Assembly: GCA_964640515.1 (NCBI GenBank)
Contig: CAZXFG010000017.1
Location: 1 to 14,514, forward strand
Direction: 5' to 3'
Source: CAZXFG01 sp964640515
GTDB taxonomy: Bacteria; Patescibacteriota; Patescibacteriia; Magasanikbacterales; GWA2-37-8
DNA: 14,514 nt
Shown: piece by piece, positions 8,037-14,472 of the stretch
Layout: the number at the start of each line of letters is the position of its first letter
Position numbering within the stretch: position 1 is the stretch's first letter
The notes under the pieces: generated by a model
Told to the model about the DNA's origin: nothing
The model's database searches: none
Seen by the model: the letters and a program-made list of their open reading frames with translations, nothing else
Program-made: the position numbers and the translations under genes

Positions 8037-8061
8037 AAGGAGAAAAAATATTAACACCCGT

Positions 8062-8090
8062 ATTTTACACCCAATCAAAAAACCGGTCAA
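8062..8090 (-). promoter_or_regulatory. Promoter of the MgtE-like/NRAMP operon
   Basis: On the minus strand TTGACC (8085-8090) and TAAAAT (8062-8067) are separated by 17 bp, the same two hexamers and spacing as the promoter at 513-541. The predicted start near 8055 leaves a leader of about 19 nt before the ATG at 8036. The promoter overlaps a possible TTG-initiated extension of the gene, which argues against that extension. Confidence 0.8.
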
Positions 8091-8140
8091 TGTGAATTAT
8101 GGCGCTGGATAATCCCCTCGCTTTCCTCGCCCGCGAAGGC

Positions 8141-8170
8141 CCCGCCTAGGCGGGTGAAGCCTCGGCTTCA
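8141..8170. repeat. Two adjacent palindromes in the divergent intergenic region
   Basis: A perfect 14-bp palindrome CCCGCCTAGGCGGG (8141-8154) is followed at once by a 7-bp hairpin, TGAAGCC and GGCTTCA around a TC loop (8155-8170). The stretch is far richer in G and C than the flanking promoters. There is no T-tract, so a terminator is unlikely. It resembles intergenic palindromic (REP-like) repeats. Confidence 0.55.
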
Positions 8171-8211
8171 TAACCCGTTCGGAAATTACCCGACACCAAC
8201 AAAAACAATTA

Positions 8212-8239
8212 TTGTCTTTTTGCTTAGAATTGTTATAAT
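8212..8239 (+). promoter_or_regulatory. Extended -10 promoter of the third GT4 gene
   Basis: TTGTCT (8212-8217) and a perfect TATAAT (8234-8239) are separated by 16 bp. TG at 8231-8232, one base before the hexamer, gives an extended -10 element. The predicted start near 8246 leaves about 15 nt before the ATG at 8261. Confidence 0.8.
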
Positions 8240-8260
8240 TAACTCACTTAAATTACCCAT

Positions 8261-9388
8261 ATGAAAATCGGAATTGACGCGCGCATGCTGGGATCGGGAT
8301 TCGGCCTGGCGCGCTATATCCAACAATTAACGCGGCAGTTGGAAAAAATTGATCAACATAATCAGTATATTTTGTTCATGCGCCGAGAAAACTGGGAAGA
8401 ATTCCAACCCCGCCAGCCTAATTTTGAAAAAATCCTGGCCGACATTCCCTGGTACAGCTGGGCCGAACAAATAAAATTTCCCGCGTTAATAAGAAAACAA
8501 AAATTAGACCTCATGCATTTCCCGCATTGGAATGTGCCTCTGCTTTATTCCGGCCGATTCGTAGTAACGATACATGATTTAACCATGTATCATTATCCGC
8601 GCGCCGAGGCCACCACCTTGGGACCGCTCGCCTACCGGGTGAAAGATCGCTTGCACCGCCTGGTCATCAGAAACGCCGTTAAAACGGCCGATAAAATAAT
8701 CGTCACCAGCGAATTTACCAAAAAAGATGTCCAAAAAACTTTGGGCGTGGCCGAAGAAAAAATGATTATAACTTACCAAGCGCCCTTTGTTGGAAGCGCT
8801 CCTTTAGAAAGAACCGGCCTGGTCTCATTTTTTGAACAGTTGGGCGTCAACCGCGAATATGTGCTCTATGTCGGGGCCGCTTATCCGCACAAAAATCTGG
8901 ACAATTTAATCCAAGCTTGGAAAATATTTACGGAACAATATCCGGATGATTATCAATTAGTGCTGGTGGGACGAGAAAATTTCTTTTATCGCCAGTTATT
9001 CCGCCATGTCCGGGAATCAAACTGCAAAAACATAATCTTTACCGGTTTCATGCCGGACGATAAACTTGAAATACTGTATGCCGGGGCGTCGCTCTTTATC
9101 TTTCCCAGTCTTTATGAAGGTTTCGGCCTGCCACCCTTAGAAGCCATGGCTCGCCAAGTGCCCGTAGCCGCTTCAGACCGCGCCTGTTTACCCGAAACAC
9201 TGGGCGACGCGGCCTATTATTTCAATCCGGAAAAACCGCGAGAAATAGCTGAAGCCATGCAACATTTAATGGTGGATAAAAATCTGCGCCAGCGACTGAT
9301 AGAAAAGGGAAAAGACATCAGTTCTCGGCACTCTTGGCGCGAATTGGCCCTGACCACCAAACAAATTTACCAGAGTGTGGATAAATAA
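8261..9388 (+). CDS. Glycosyltransferase family 4
   Basis: This is a cytoplasmic GT-B retaining glycosyltransferase of 375 residues, probably acting on the same surface glycan as the enzymes encoded at 3316-5579. The N-terminal domain has MKIGIDARMLGSGFGLARY as glycine loop and FVVTIHDLTMYHYP as GT4 signature. The donor domain starts near 200 with YVLYVGAAYPHKNLDNLIQAW; the basic residue is in PHKN rather than the PRKN of its neighbour. The E-x7-E motif is E286-G-F-G-L-P-P-L-E294. The gene is monocistronic by context: it has an extended -10 promoter upstream and a hairpin terminator 27 nt past its stop. It is divergent from the magnesium-transport operon, which separates it from the first glycan operon. 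Its sugar is not predictable. Confidence 0.9.
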   Translation: MKIGIDARMLGSGFGLARYIQQLTRQLEKIDQHNQYILFMRRENWEEFQPRQPNFEKILADIPWYSWAEQIKFPALIRKQKLDLMHFPHWNVPLLYSGRFVVTIHDLTMYHYPRAEATTLGPLAYRVKDRLHRLVIRNAVKTADKIIVTSEFTKKDVQKTLGVAEEKMIITYQAPFVGSAPLERTGLVSFFEQLGVNREYVLYVGAAYPHKNLDNLIQAWKIFTEQYPDDYQLVLVGRENFFYRQLFRHVRESNCKNIIFTGFMPDDKLEILYAGASLFIFPSLYEGFGLPPLEAMARQVPVAASDRACLPETLGDAAYYFNPEKPREIAEAMQHLMVDKNLRQRLIEKGKDISSRHSWRELALTTKQIYQSVDK

Positions 9389-9415
9389 ACGATATTTTCA
9401 GATGCCAGATGTGTT

Positions 9416-9449
9416 AAAAAGGTGTATAATACAATTGTACGCCTTTTTT
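9416..9449 (+). terminator. Rho-independent terminator after the third GT4 gene
   Basis: AAAAAGGTGTA (9416-9426) pairs with TACGCCTTTTT (9438-9448), with one G-U, around an 11-nt loop, ending in six T residues (9444-9449). It lies 27 nt after the GT4 stop. A TATAAT sits within its 5' arm and loop. Confidence 0.7.
9425..9430 (+). promoter_or_regulatory. Possible -10 box for the DUF4012 operon, nested in the terminator
   Basis: A perfect TATAAT overlaps the loop side of the terminator hairpin. Initiation near 9437 would give a transcript lacking the 5' arm of the hairpin and so would escape termination. No convincing -35 box is present (ATGCCA at 9402-9407 for a 17-bp spacer), so this is tentative. 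Confidence 0.4.
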
Positions 9450-9450
9450 G

Positions 9451-9489
9451 ATGGAGCCAAAAAAGAAACTGGCAAATTTTTGTTATTAA
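9451..9489 (+). CDS. 12-codon leader ORF in frame with the DUF4012 gene
   Basis: ATG at 9451 opens MEPKKKLANFCY and ends at TAA (9487-9489). It is in the same frame as the long DUF4012 frame, which is open from 9490 on. It could be a leader peptide, a remnant of the true N-terminus cut off by a nonsense change, or chance. It lies about 14 nt after the possible transcription start. Expression is unproven. Confidence 0.25.
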   Translation: MEPKKKLANFCY

Positions 9490-9498
9490 AACCCATAT

Positions 9499-11976
9499 CT
9501 GACCAGTAAAAAACCACAACTAAGACGCTGTACCAACTGCGGAAAAGTCGGGCACAATAAATCCAGGTGTCCGGATTTCTTATTTTCTGAAAATACCGCT
9601 CCTTCAGCGGAAAAGAACATTGCCTCACCGGTAAAATTTTTCATCCATCATGTCAGCGATTCTCCACAGCGACAGCAACATCATTCTCCCCATATAATTG
9701 ACTTAAAACGCCACTCTGCTCCGCGATGGGAAAATATCCAAACTGTAAAACCGGAAATTTCCAAAACCCCGCGCTATCATTTCTATCATGAATCTGCTCC
9801 GGAGAAAACAAAATCAGTTCACCCTACCTCCCAACCTCTAAAATTTTCCAAACACCGTCGCTGGCAAAACTTGACCGAAGATTTAAACGAAAAAAAAGAA
9901 AACTTTCAACACAATTTATCTGAAACAAAAAATAACTTTTTTCATTGGGTCAAAAAACACTTTCCACTCAAGCGTTTGGCCATCGCATCCATCATTCTTC
10001 TGGCCGTCACGGTCGTTCCCACCGGCGCGCGTACCTATTACCACGAACTAAGGAACACTACCGACAAAATTTCCGACAGCAGCACAGCCGGCTTCTTGGC
10101 GCTCCAAGAATCCACCGGCGCCATTCTAGCGTCCGAGATTCCTTCAGCTCAAAAATCTCTGGTCCACGCTTTAGAAAATTTTGACATAGCGGTAGATGTG
10201 ATGCAAAACAACCATCAAGTATTGCAAAAAATCGCCGCTTTGATTCCACTGCTGGGCGCTGAAGTGCAAAGCCGGCAAAAATTAATCACAGCCGGACAAA
10301 AAATGGCTCTGGGCAATACTTATCTTCTCAAAGGCATTAGCGAAAGCCAAGCCAATCTTGAATTGAATCTCACTGATCGCTTGGCCATTATTTTAGTTCA
10401 CCTGCAGGCGGCCCTGCCCAATTATGAAAAAGTGTTGACCGATTTCAACCAAGTGGAAACCAACAGTTTGCCTTTTGAATATCAAGAGGCCTTCAGCGAT
10501 TTTAAAGTTCTTTTTACTTCACTGGTCAGCGACTTCCGCAAACTCTCGGTTTTGGGTTCTTCATTGCAAGAAATATTCGGCCAACACGGTCTGCGCCGCT
10601 ATTTGCTGGTCTTTCAAAATCCGCATGAAATTCGTCCGACAGGAGGTTTTATGGGAAGTTTTGCCATCATGGAAATTAAAGACGGAGAAATTATCAAAAT
10701 GGAAGTGCCGGCCGGAGGTTCATACGATCTGCAGGGCCAGCTCAATGAATATTTGGAACCTCCCGCTCCTCTCTTAATCGCCAACCGCCGTTGGGAATTT
10801 CAAGACGCCAACTGGTTTCCTGATTTTCCGGCCAGCGCGGAAAAGATGCTCTGGTTTTATCAGCATGCCCGCAACTATACGGCCGATGGAGTTATCGCCA
10901 TCAACGCCACGGTGCTGGAAAGATTGCTCTCCATTGTCGGCCCATTAACCGATGAAAAACGCGATATCACTCTGACGGCGGACAATGCCATTGCCACCAT
11001 TCAAAAAATCGTAGAAAAAGGTCCGGAAAAACAAGCGCAAAAACCCAAACAAATTTTAGCCGATTTGGCGCCGCAGTTTGTTGACTATTTTCAAAACTTC
11101 CAACCGGCCAATGCCATGCCGATACTGGTAAATCTGGAAGAAGCGCTGGAGCAAAAAGAAATCCAGGTTTATTTCACTGCCCCGCAAACTGAAACTACGG
11201 TTAAATCTTTAGGGTGGGGCGGACAAATCCTGCCGACCGGAGAATCGCAGGATTACATTTTAGTAATCAACAGCAATATCCGCGGACAAAAAAGCGACGC
11301 CCAAATAAAACAAACTATCAGCCACCAAGCGGTGGTGGACGAAGACGGCTATATTACAGACACGGTGTTAATCAAGCGTGAACATACCGGGTCAGCCGGA
11401 GAAAAATTATATGGCCAAGTTAATGTGGATTACCTGCGCCTGTATGTGCCGCTAGGCAGTCAGTTAATTTCGGCCAACGGTTTTACCTGGCCGGATGAAG
11501 CCAGTTTTAAAGCGCCGGAAAAGTATTACAAAAAAGACGCCACTTTACAACAACTGGAAAAAGAGGTAGGAATACATATAGAATCAGGCACGCGGATTAC
11601 TGAAGAATTCAGTAAAACCGCTTTTGGCAACTGGGTAATCACCGAGCCCGGCCAAACCAGCCAAGTACAATTCACCTACCGCCTTCCTTTTAAAGCCATC
11701 GTAACCAGAGACACACACCCGGCCGAATCCTGGAAAAATGTCTTCATAAACGGCGAAAGAAAAAATATCCACTATCAACTAGTGGCGCAAAAACAATCCG
11801 GGGTGGAGAGCGAATTGGAAAGTCAAATAATTTTCCCCGCCGGTTGGGAGCCGATCTGGCGAGAAGGCCCCAACCTTTCTCTGGCCTCCAACGGAGCTTT
11901 GATTCCGGCCATGACATTATCGCGCGATACGGTTTGGAGTTTAATTATGCAAAATAAATTAAATATTAAATACTAA
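9499..11976 (+). CDS. DUF4012 membrane protein with N-terminal CCHC zinc knuckle
   Basis: The function is unknown. The clear part begins at a TTG at 9871 (701 residues), but the same frame is open without a stop back to 9490 and reads as protein. Numbered from a CTG at 9499 (825 residues), it has a perfect CCHC zinc knuckle, C11-x2-C14-x4-H19-x4-C24. A Ser/His/Lys-rich linker follows to about 125, then a short basic helix and one membrane segment (about 160-177, after KHFPLKR). A long extracytoplasmic region carries the DUF4012 domain, with LRRYLLVFQNPHEIRPTGGFMGSF (RPTGGF at 379-384), YDLQGQL and WFPDFPASAEKML. By the positive-inside rule the zinc knuckle is cytoplasmic. No ATG, GTG or TTG exists in frame between 9490 and 9870; CTG at 9499 is the only near-standard start before the knuckle, so the true start is uncertain. 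It is co-transcribed with the next gene (gap 2 nt). DUF4012 proteins occur in CPR and actinobacterial envelope loci. Confidence 0.8.
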   Translation: MTSKKPQLRRCTNCGKVGHNKSRCPDFLFSENTAPSAEKNIASPVKFFIHHVSDSPQRQQHHSPHIIDLKRHSAPRWENIQTVKPEISKTPRYHFYHESAPEKTKSVHPTSQPLKFSKHRRWQNLTEDLNEKKENFQHNLSETKNNFFHWVKKHFPLKRLAIASIILLAVTVVPTGARTYYHELRNTTDKISDSSTAGFLALQESTGAILASEIPSAQKSLVHALENFDIAVDVMQNNHQVLQKIAALIPLLGAEVQSRQKLITAGQKMALGNTYLLKGISESQANLELNLTDRLAIILVHLQAALPNYEKVLTDFNQVETNSLPFEYQEAFSDFKVLFTSLVSDFRKLSVLGSSLQEIFGQHGLRRYLLVFQNPHEIRPTGGFMGSFAIMEIKDGEIIKMEVPAGGSYDLQGQLNEYLEPPAPLLIANRRWEFQDANWFPDFPASAEKMLWFYQHARNYTADGVIAINATVLERLLSIVGPLTDEKRDITLTADNAIATIQKIVEKGPEKQAQKPKQILADLAPQFVDYFQNFQPANAMPILVNLEEALEQKEIQVYFTAPQTETTVKSLGWGGQILPTGESQDYILVINSNIRGQKSDAQIKQTISHQAVVDEDGYITDTVLIKREHTGSAGEKLYGQVNVDYLRLYVPLGSQLISANGFTWPDEASFKAPEKYYKKDATLQQLEKEVGIHIESGTRITEEFSKTAFGNWVITEPGQTSQVQFTYRLPFKAIVTRDTHPAESWKNVFINGERKNIHYQLVAQKQSGVESELESQIIFPAGWEPIWREGPNLSLASNGALIPAMTLSRDTVWSLIMQNKLNIKY

Positions 11977-11978
11977 CT

Positions 11979-13883
11979 ATGCCAGAAGAAACACCGCAAT
12001 TTTCTTCCCAACCCTTAGGAGGAGAAGCGCCTAAAAGGAGAGCATCCGGCCGTCGAGTAGCCAGTCGTCCAATCCGCCAACGCAAAACAGCGCCCAGATT
12101 GACTTCTAAACCAAACGATGAGATAGATAATCAATTGTCTTCCATTTACCGAGATGACCGCGGTCGTTTGCCGGATATGAAAAAGATTAAAGTCCAAAGC
12201 CACCGTTCTGTGCTAAAAACTTTTTTTGGAATCATCATTCTGGGAGGTTTTCTGGCGGCGGCCGCCTGGGCCGGTTTTTTTCTTTTACCCGCGGCCAACA
12301 AAATGTCGGAAACACAAATAAAACTAACCATAGACGGACCAAAAAATGTGGAACTGGGCAGTACCAACACCTACAAAATATCCTTTGAAAACAATCAAAA
12401 TATAAAACTCAAAAACGCCACCCTTACCGTCTATTATCCCGAAGGGTTCGCCTTTACCGAAAGTTCGCTTCCAGCTAAAAATACCGGCCACACGGAATGG
12501 GATTTGGGTATTATCGGAGCGAATAAAAAAGGCGAACTCGCCATTACCGGCCAAAGCTACGGGACGCTGAACAAAGAAACCTCTTGGCGAGTTTTTCTCA
12601 ATTATCAACCGGAGAATTTTAACTCCATACTCCAAAAAATCGCCACTTTGGCCACGAAAATAAATAAATCTCCGCTAACCCTTTCCGTTACCGGTCCGGA
12701 TAAAGTCACGGCCGGCAATGAAGTAGAGTACGCTTTTAATCTAAAAATAGAAAAAGACTTTAACGCTGAACAATTGGAGCTGACTCCGGTTTGGCCGGCT
12801 AATTTCCACCTGACCGGCGCTACACCGGCCATGAAAAGAGGCAGTTGGGTGATTTCCAGCTCCACGCCCGAAATGATTTTCAAAGCTAAAGGCAAATTCA
12901 GCAATTCTGACACTCCGACCAATGAAATAAAGGTGATACTCTATCTCCCCCAACCAAATCAGGAGCAAAAATTTGAAGTGGCGGCTTCTTCCATCAACAC
13001 CGAGGTCATCAAAAATGCCTTGAATCTTATCCTCGCCATCAACGGCCAGCTGAATAATTTTTCTTCCCAACCGGGCGCAAACCTCAATATCACTGTCAAC
13101 GCTAAAAACGCCAGTCCGGAAACCATAAAAAAAGCGGAAGTAAAATTAATTTTGCAGGCGCCCTCTTTTCAACGCCAAAGCATCCTTAATTGGACCGAAC
13201 TGAACGACACACACGAAGGAGTGATAAAAGGCGAACAAGTGAGCGATAAAATACGGCTCGGCCAAATCACTTGGAACGAAAAACTGATACCCTCTTTGGC
13301 GGAAATGAAATTCGGCGATGAAGTGAACATTGATTTACAAATGCCCATCAAAGACGGTGAAAAATTCAATCTGGACGCGGTGGATGAATTTAAAATCAAC
13401 GCCTCCGCGGAAATCACCTTTCTGGATGTCAACGGACAATCCCAAACCATTGTCAGCAACCCGATTATCATCACCATAAACTCTGACTTATCTTTTGAAT
13501 CCCGCCACCAGGTGTCTCCTCCGGCTGAAACAAACGAACTTCATGAAATAACTTGGGTCATAAACAACACTTTTCATCCTCTAAAAAAGATATCCCTTAC
13601 AGCCGATATCTATGGCGATGTTTCCTGGCAGGAACCGGCTAACATTCCGGCCGGGGAAGTTAAATTTGATCCTAAAAACAAAAAAATCACTTGGACTGTG
13701 GCGGAAATGCCCCTGACTGTGGATGTCCTGGCCTTACCAATGAAAATAATGCTTAACAAAAAAGACCCCACGCAACAAACGCTGATGTCTAAAGTAAAAA
13801 TCCTGGCTGAAGATACGGTCACCGGAGAGACGATTGAATTGACGGGAGACGAAATACTCCTTACTGCCAAGGCCCTAGAATAA
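11979..13883 (+). CDS. Single-pass membrane protein with repeated extracytoplasmic β-sandwich domains
   Basis: The function is unknown. The 634-residue protein has a basic, Arg/Lys/Pro-rich cytoplasmic N-terminus (1-78) and one membrane segment (about 81-103). A large outside region of about 530 residues follows and seems to hold four β-sandwich units. The first two open alike: TIDGPKNVELGSTNTYKISF (from about 116) and SVTGPDKVTAGNEVEYAFNL (from about 231). Further units begin near 345 and 505, the last with WVINNTFHPLKKISLTADI. The pattern of a glycine/proline turn, an alternating strand and then YYPEGF or VWPANF resembles DUF11/CARDB-type surface repeats. It has no catalytic motif that I can see and no sorting signal. 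It starts 2 nt after the DUF4012 stop and ends at a strong terminator, so the two genes form a unit and the proteins may interact in the envelope. Confidence 0.8.
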   Translation: MPEETPQFSSQPLGGEAPKRRASGRRVASRPIRQRKTAPRLTSKPNDEIDNQLSSIYRDDRGRLPDMKKIKVQSHRSVLKTFFGIIILGGFLAAAAWAGFFLLPAANKMSETQIKLTIDGPKNVELGSTNTYKISFENNQNIKLKNATLTVYYPEGFAFTESSLPAKNTGHTEWDLGIIGANKKGELAITGQSYGTLNKETSWRVFLNYQPENFNSILQKIATLATKINKSPLTLSVTGPDKVTAGNEVEYAFNLKIEKDFNAEQLELTPVWPANFHLTGATPAMKRGSWVISSSTPEMIFKAKGKFSNSDTPTNEIKVILYLPQPNQEQKFEVAASSINTEVIKNALNLILAINGQLNNFSSQPGANLNITVNAKNASPETIKKAEVKLILQAPSFQRQSILNWTELNDTHEGVIKGEQVSDKIRLGQITWNEKLIPSLAEMKFGDEVNIDLQMPIKDGEKFNLDAVDEFKINASAEITFLDVNGQSQTIVSNPIIITINSDLSFESRHQVSPPAETNELHEITWVINNTFHPLKKISLTADIYGDVSWQEPANIPAGEVKFDPKNKKITWTVAEMPLTVDVLALPMKIMLNKKDPTQQTLMSKVKILAEDTVTGETIELTGDEILLTAKALE

Positions 13884-13892
13884 ATATATTTT

Positions 13893-13923
13893 AAATCCCC
13901 CGTTCATCGGGGGATTTTTTATT
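13893..13923 (+). terminator. Rho-independent terminator of the DUF4012 operon
   Basis: AAATCCCCCG (13893-13902) pairs perfectly with CGGGGGATTT (13908-13917) around a 5-nt loop, and a T-rich tail follows (13915-13920, then ATT). It starts 9 nt after the TAA of the preceding gene. Confidence 0.92.
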
Positions 13924-13932
13924 GCCCAACTA

Positions 13933-13957
13933 AACCCCGTCCCGTCAGGGCGGGGTT
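13933..13957 (+). repeat. Left-end hairpin of the IS200-type element
   Basis: The 7-bp outer stem AACCCCG/CGGGGTT, a single unpaired T at 13940, a 3-bp inner stem CCC/GGG and a GTCA loop match the bulged imperfect-palindrome plan of IS608-like ends. Confidence 0.7.
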
Positions 13958-14006
13958 CAGCTTGGTCTTTGTCTTCCTGGCCGTTTTTGGTGTAGAGTGT
14001 GGGAGT

Positions 14007-14441
14007 ATGATCGAATACCGCAAACAGGCCCACTCTGTATACTACACTTGCTACCACCTAGTCTTTGTGACCAAATACCGTCGTAAAGTGCTCCAGCAAG
14101 GAATGGGAAGCTATGCGGAAGCAGTATTACGAAATGTAGTATTAAAATACCCGGATATTGAAATATTAGAGATGAATACAGACATAGACCACATTCATCT
14201 CATGGTAATTATTCCACCCAAAATGCCTATTTCTCAAGCAGTTAACATCCTGAAATCAAACAGCGCTCGGGCCATGCGGAGGCGCTTCCCATTCCTTGCA
14301 TCCATGTATGAACACAACAATCTTGGCTTCTGGTCTGATGGCTACTTCGTATCTACGGTTGGACTCAACGAAAAGATCCTCAAACAATATATTCAGCATC
14401 AAGGCCAGGAAGACAAAGGACAAACGAAGTTTGTATGGTAA
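14007..14441 (+). CDS. tnpA: IS200/IS605-family transposase TnpA (Y1 HUH)
   Basis: This enzyme cuts and rejoins single-stranded DNA at the ends of the element through a covalent phosphotyrosine link, working as a dimer. The 144-residue length is normal. HSVYYTCYHLVFVTKYRRKVL opens the fold. The HUH motif is H62-I-H64 within DIDHIHLMV. FWSDGYFVSTVG precedes the catalytic helix KQYIQHQ, with Y128 as nucleophile and Q132 as the usual metal ligand four residues on. All catalytic residues are present, so it may be active. The ATG at 14007 fits family N-termini better than the in-frame ATG at 13962, which would add a hydrophobic stretch made of leader DNA. GGGAG (14001-14005) lies only 1 nt from the start, too close for a normal ribosome site, consistent with the poor expression known for IS200-type genes. 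Confidence 0.93.
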   Translation: MIEYRKQAHSVYYTCYHLVFVTKYRRKVLQQGMGSYAEAVLRNVVLKYPDIEILEMNTDIDHIHLMVIIPPKMPISQAVNILKSNSARAMRRRFPFLASMYEHNNLGFWSDGYFVSTVGLNEKILKQYIQHQGQEDKGQTKFVW

Positions 14442-14442
14442 A

Positions 14443-14472
14443 GAAACCACGGCCGTGAGGCCGTGGAGTTTC
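14443..14472 (+). repeat. Right-end hairpin of the IS200-type element
   Basis: CCACGGCC (14447-14454) and GGCCGTGG (14459-14466) pair perfectly around a GTGA loop. GAAA (14443-14446) pairs with TTTC (14469-14472) past a 2-nt AG bulge. It begins 1 nt after the tnpA stop. The 42 bases after it show no feature that I can support. Confidence 0.75.

Noticed and set aside
9487..9489. Stop-codon reassignment as the reason for the TAA before the DUF4012 frame
   Set aside because: Other genes here use TAA and TGA as ordinary stops, and the code variant known in some CPR lineages changes TGA, not TAA.
9398..9628. 76-codon minus-strand frame
   Set aside because: It crosses the terminator and the zinc-knuckle coding region, which is better supported on the plus strand.
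13962..14006. Upstream ATG giving TnpA 15 more residues
   Set aside because: The extension is encoded by the element's leader and the 16-bp inverted repeat and does not fit TnpA N-termini.
13875..14057. 60-codon minus-strand frame over the left end of the insertion sequence
   Set aside because: It runs through a terminator and two hairpins. Its GQEDKDQ stretch is explained by the inverted repeat, not by a separate gene.
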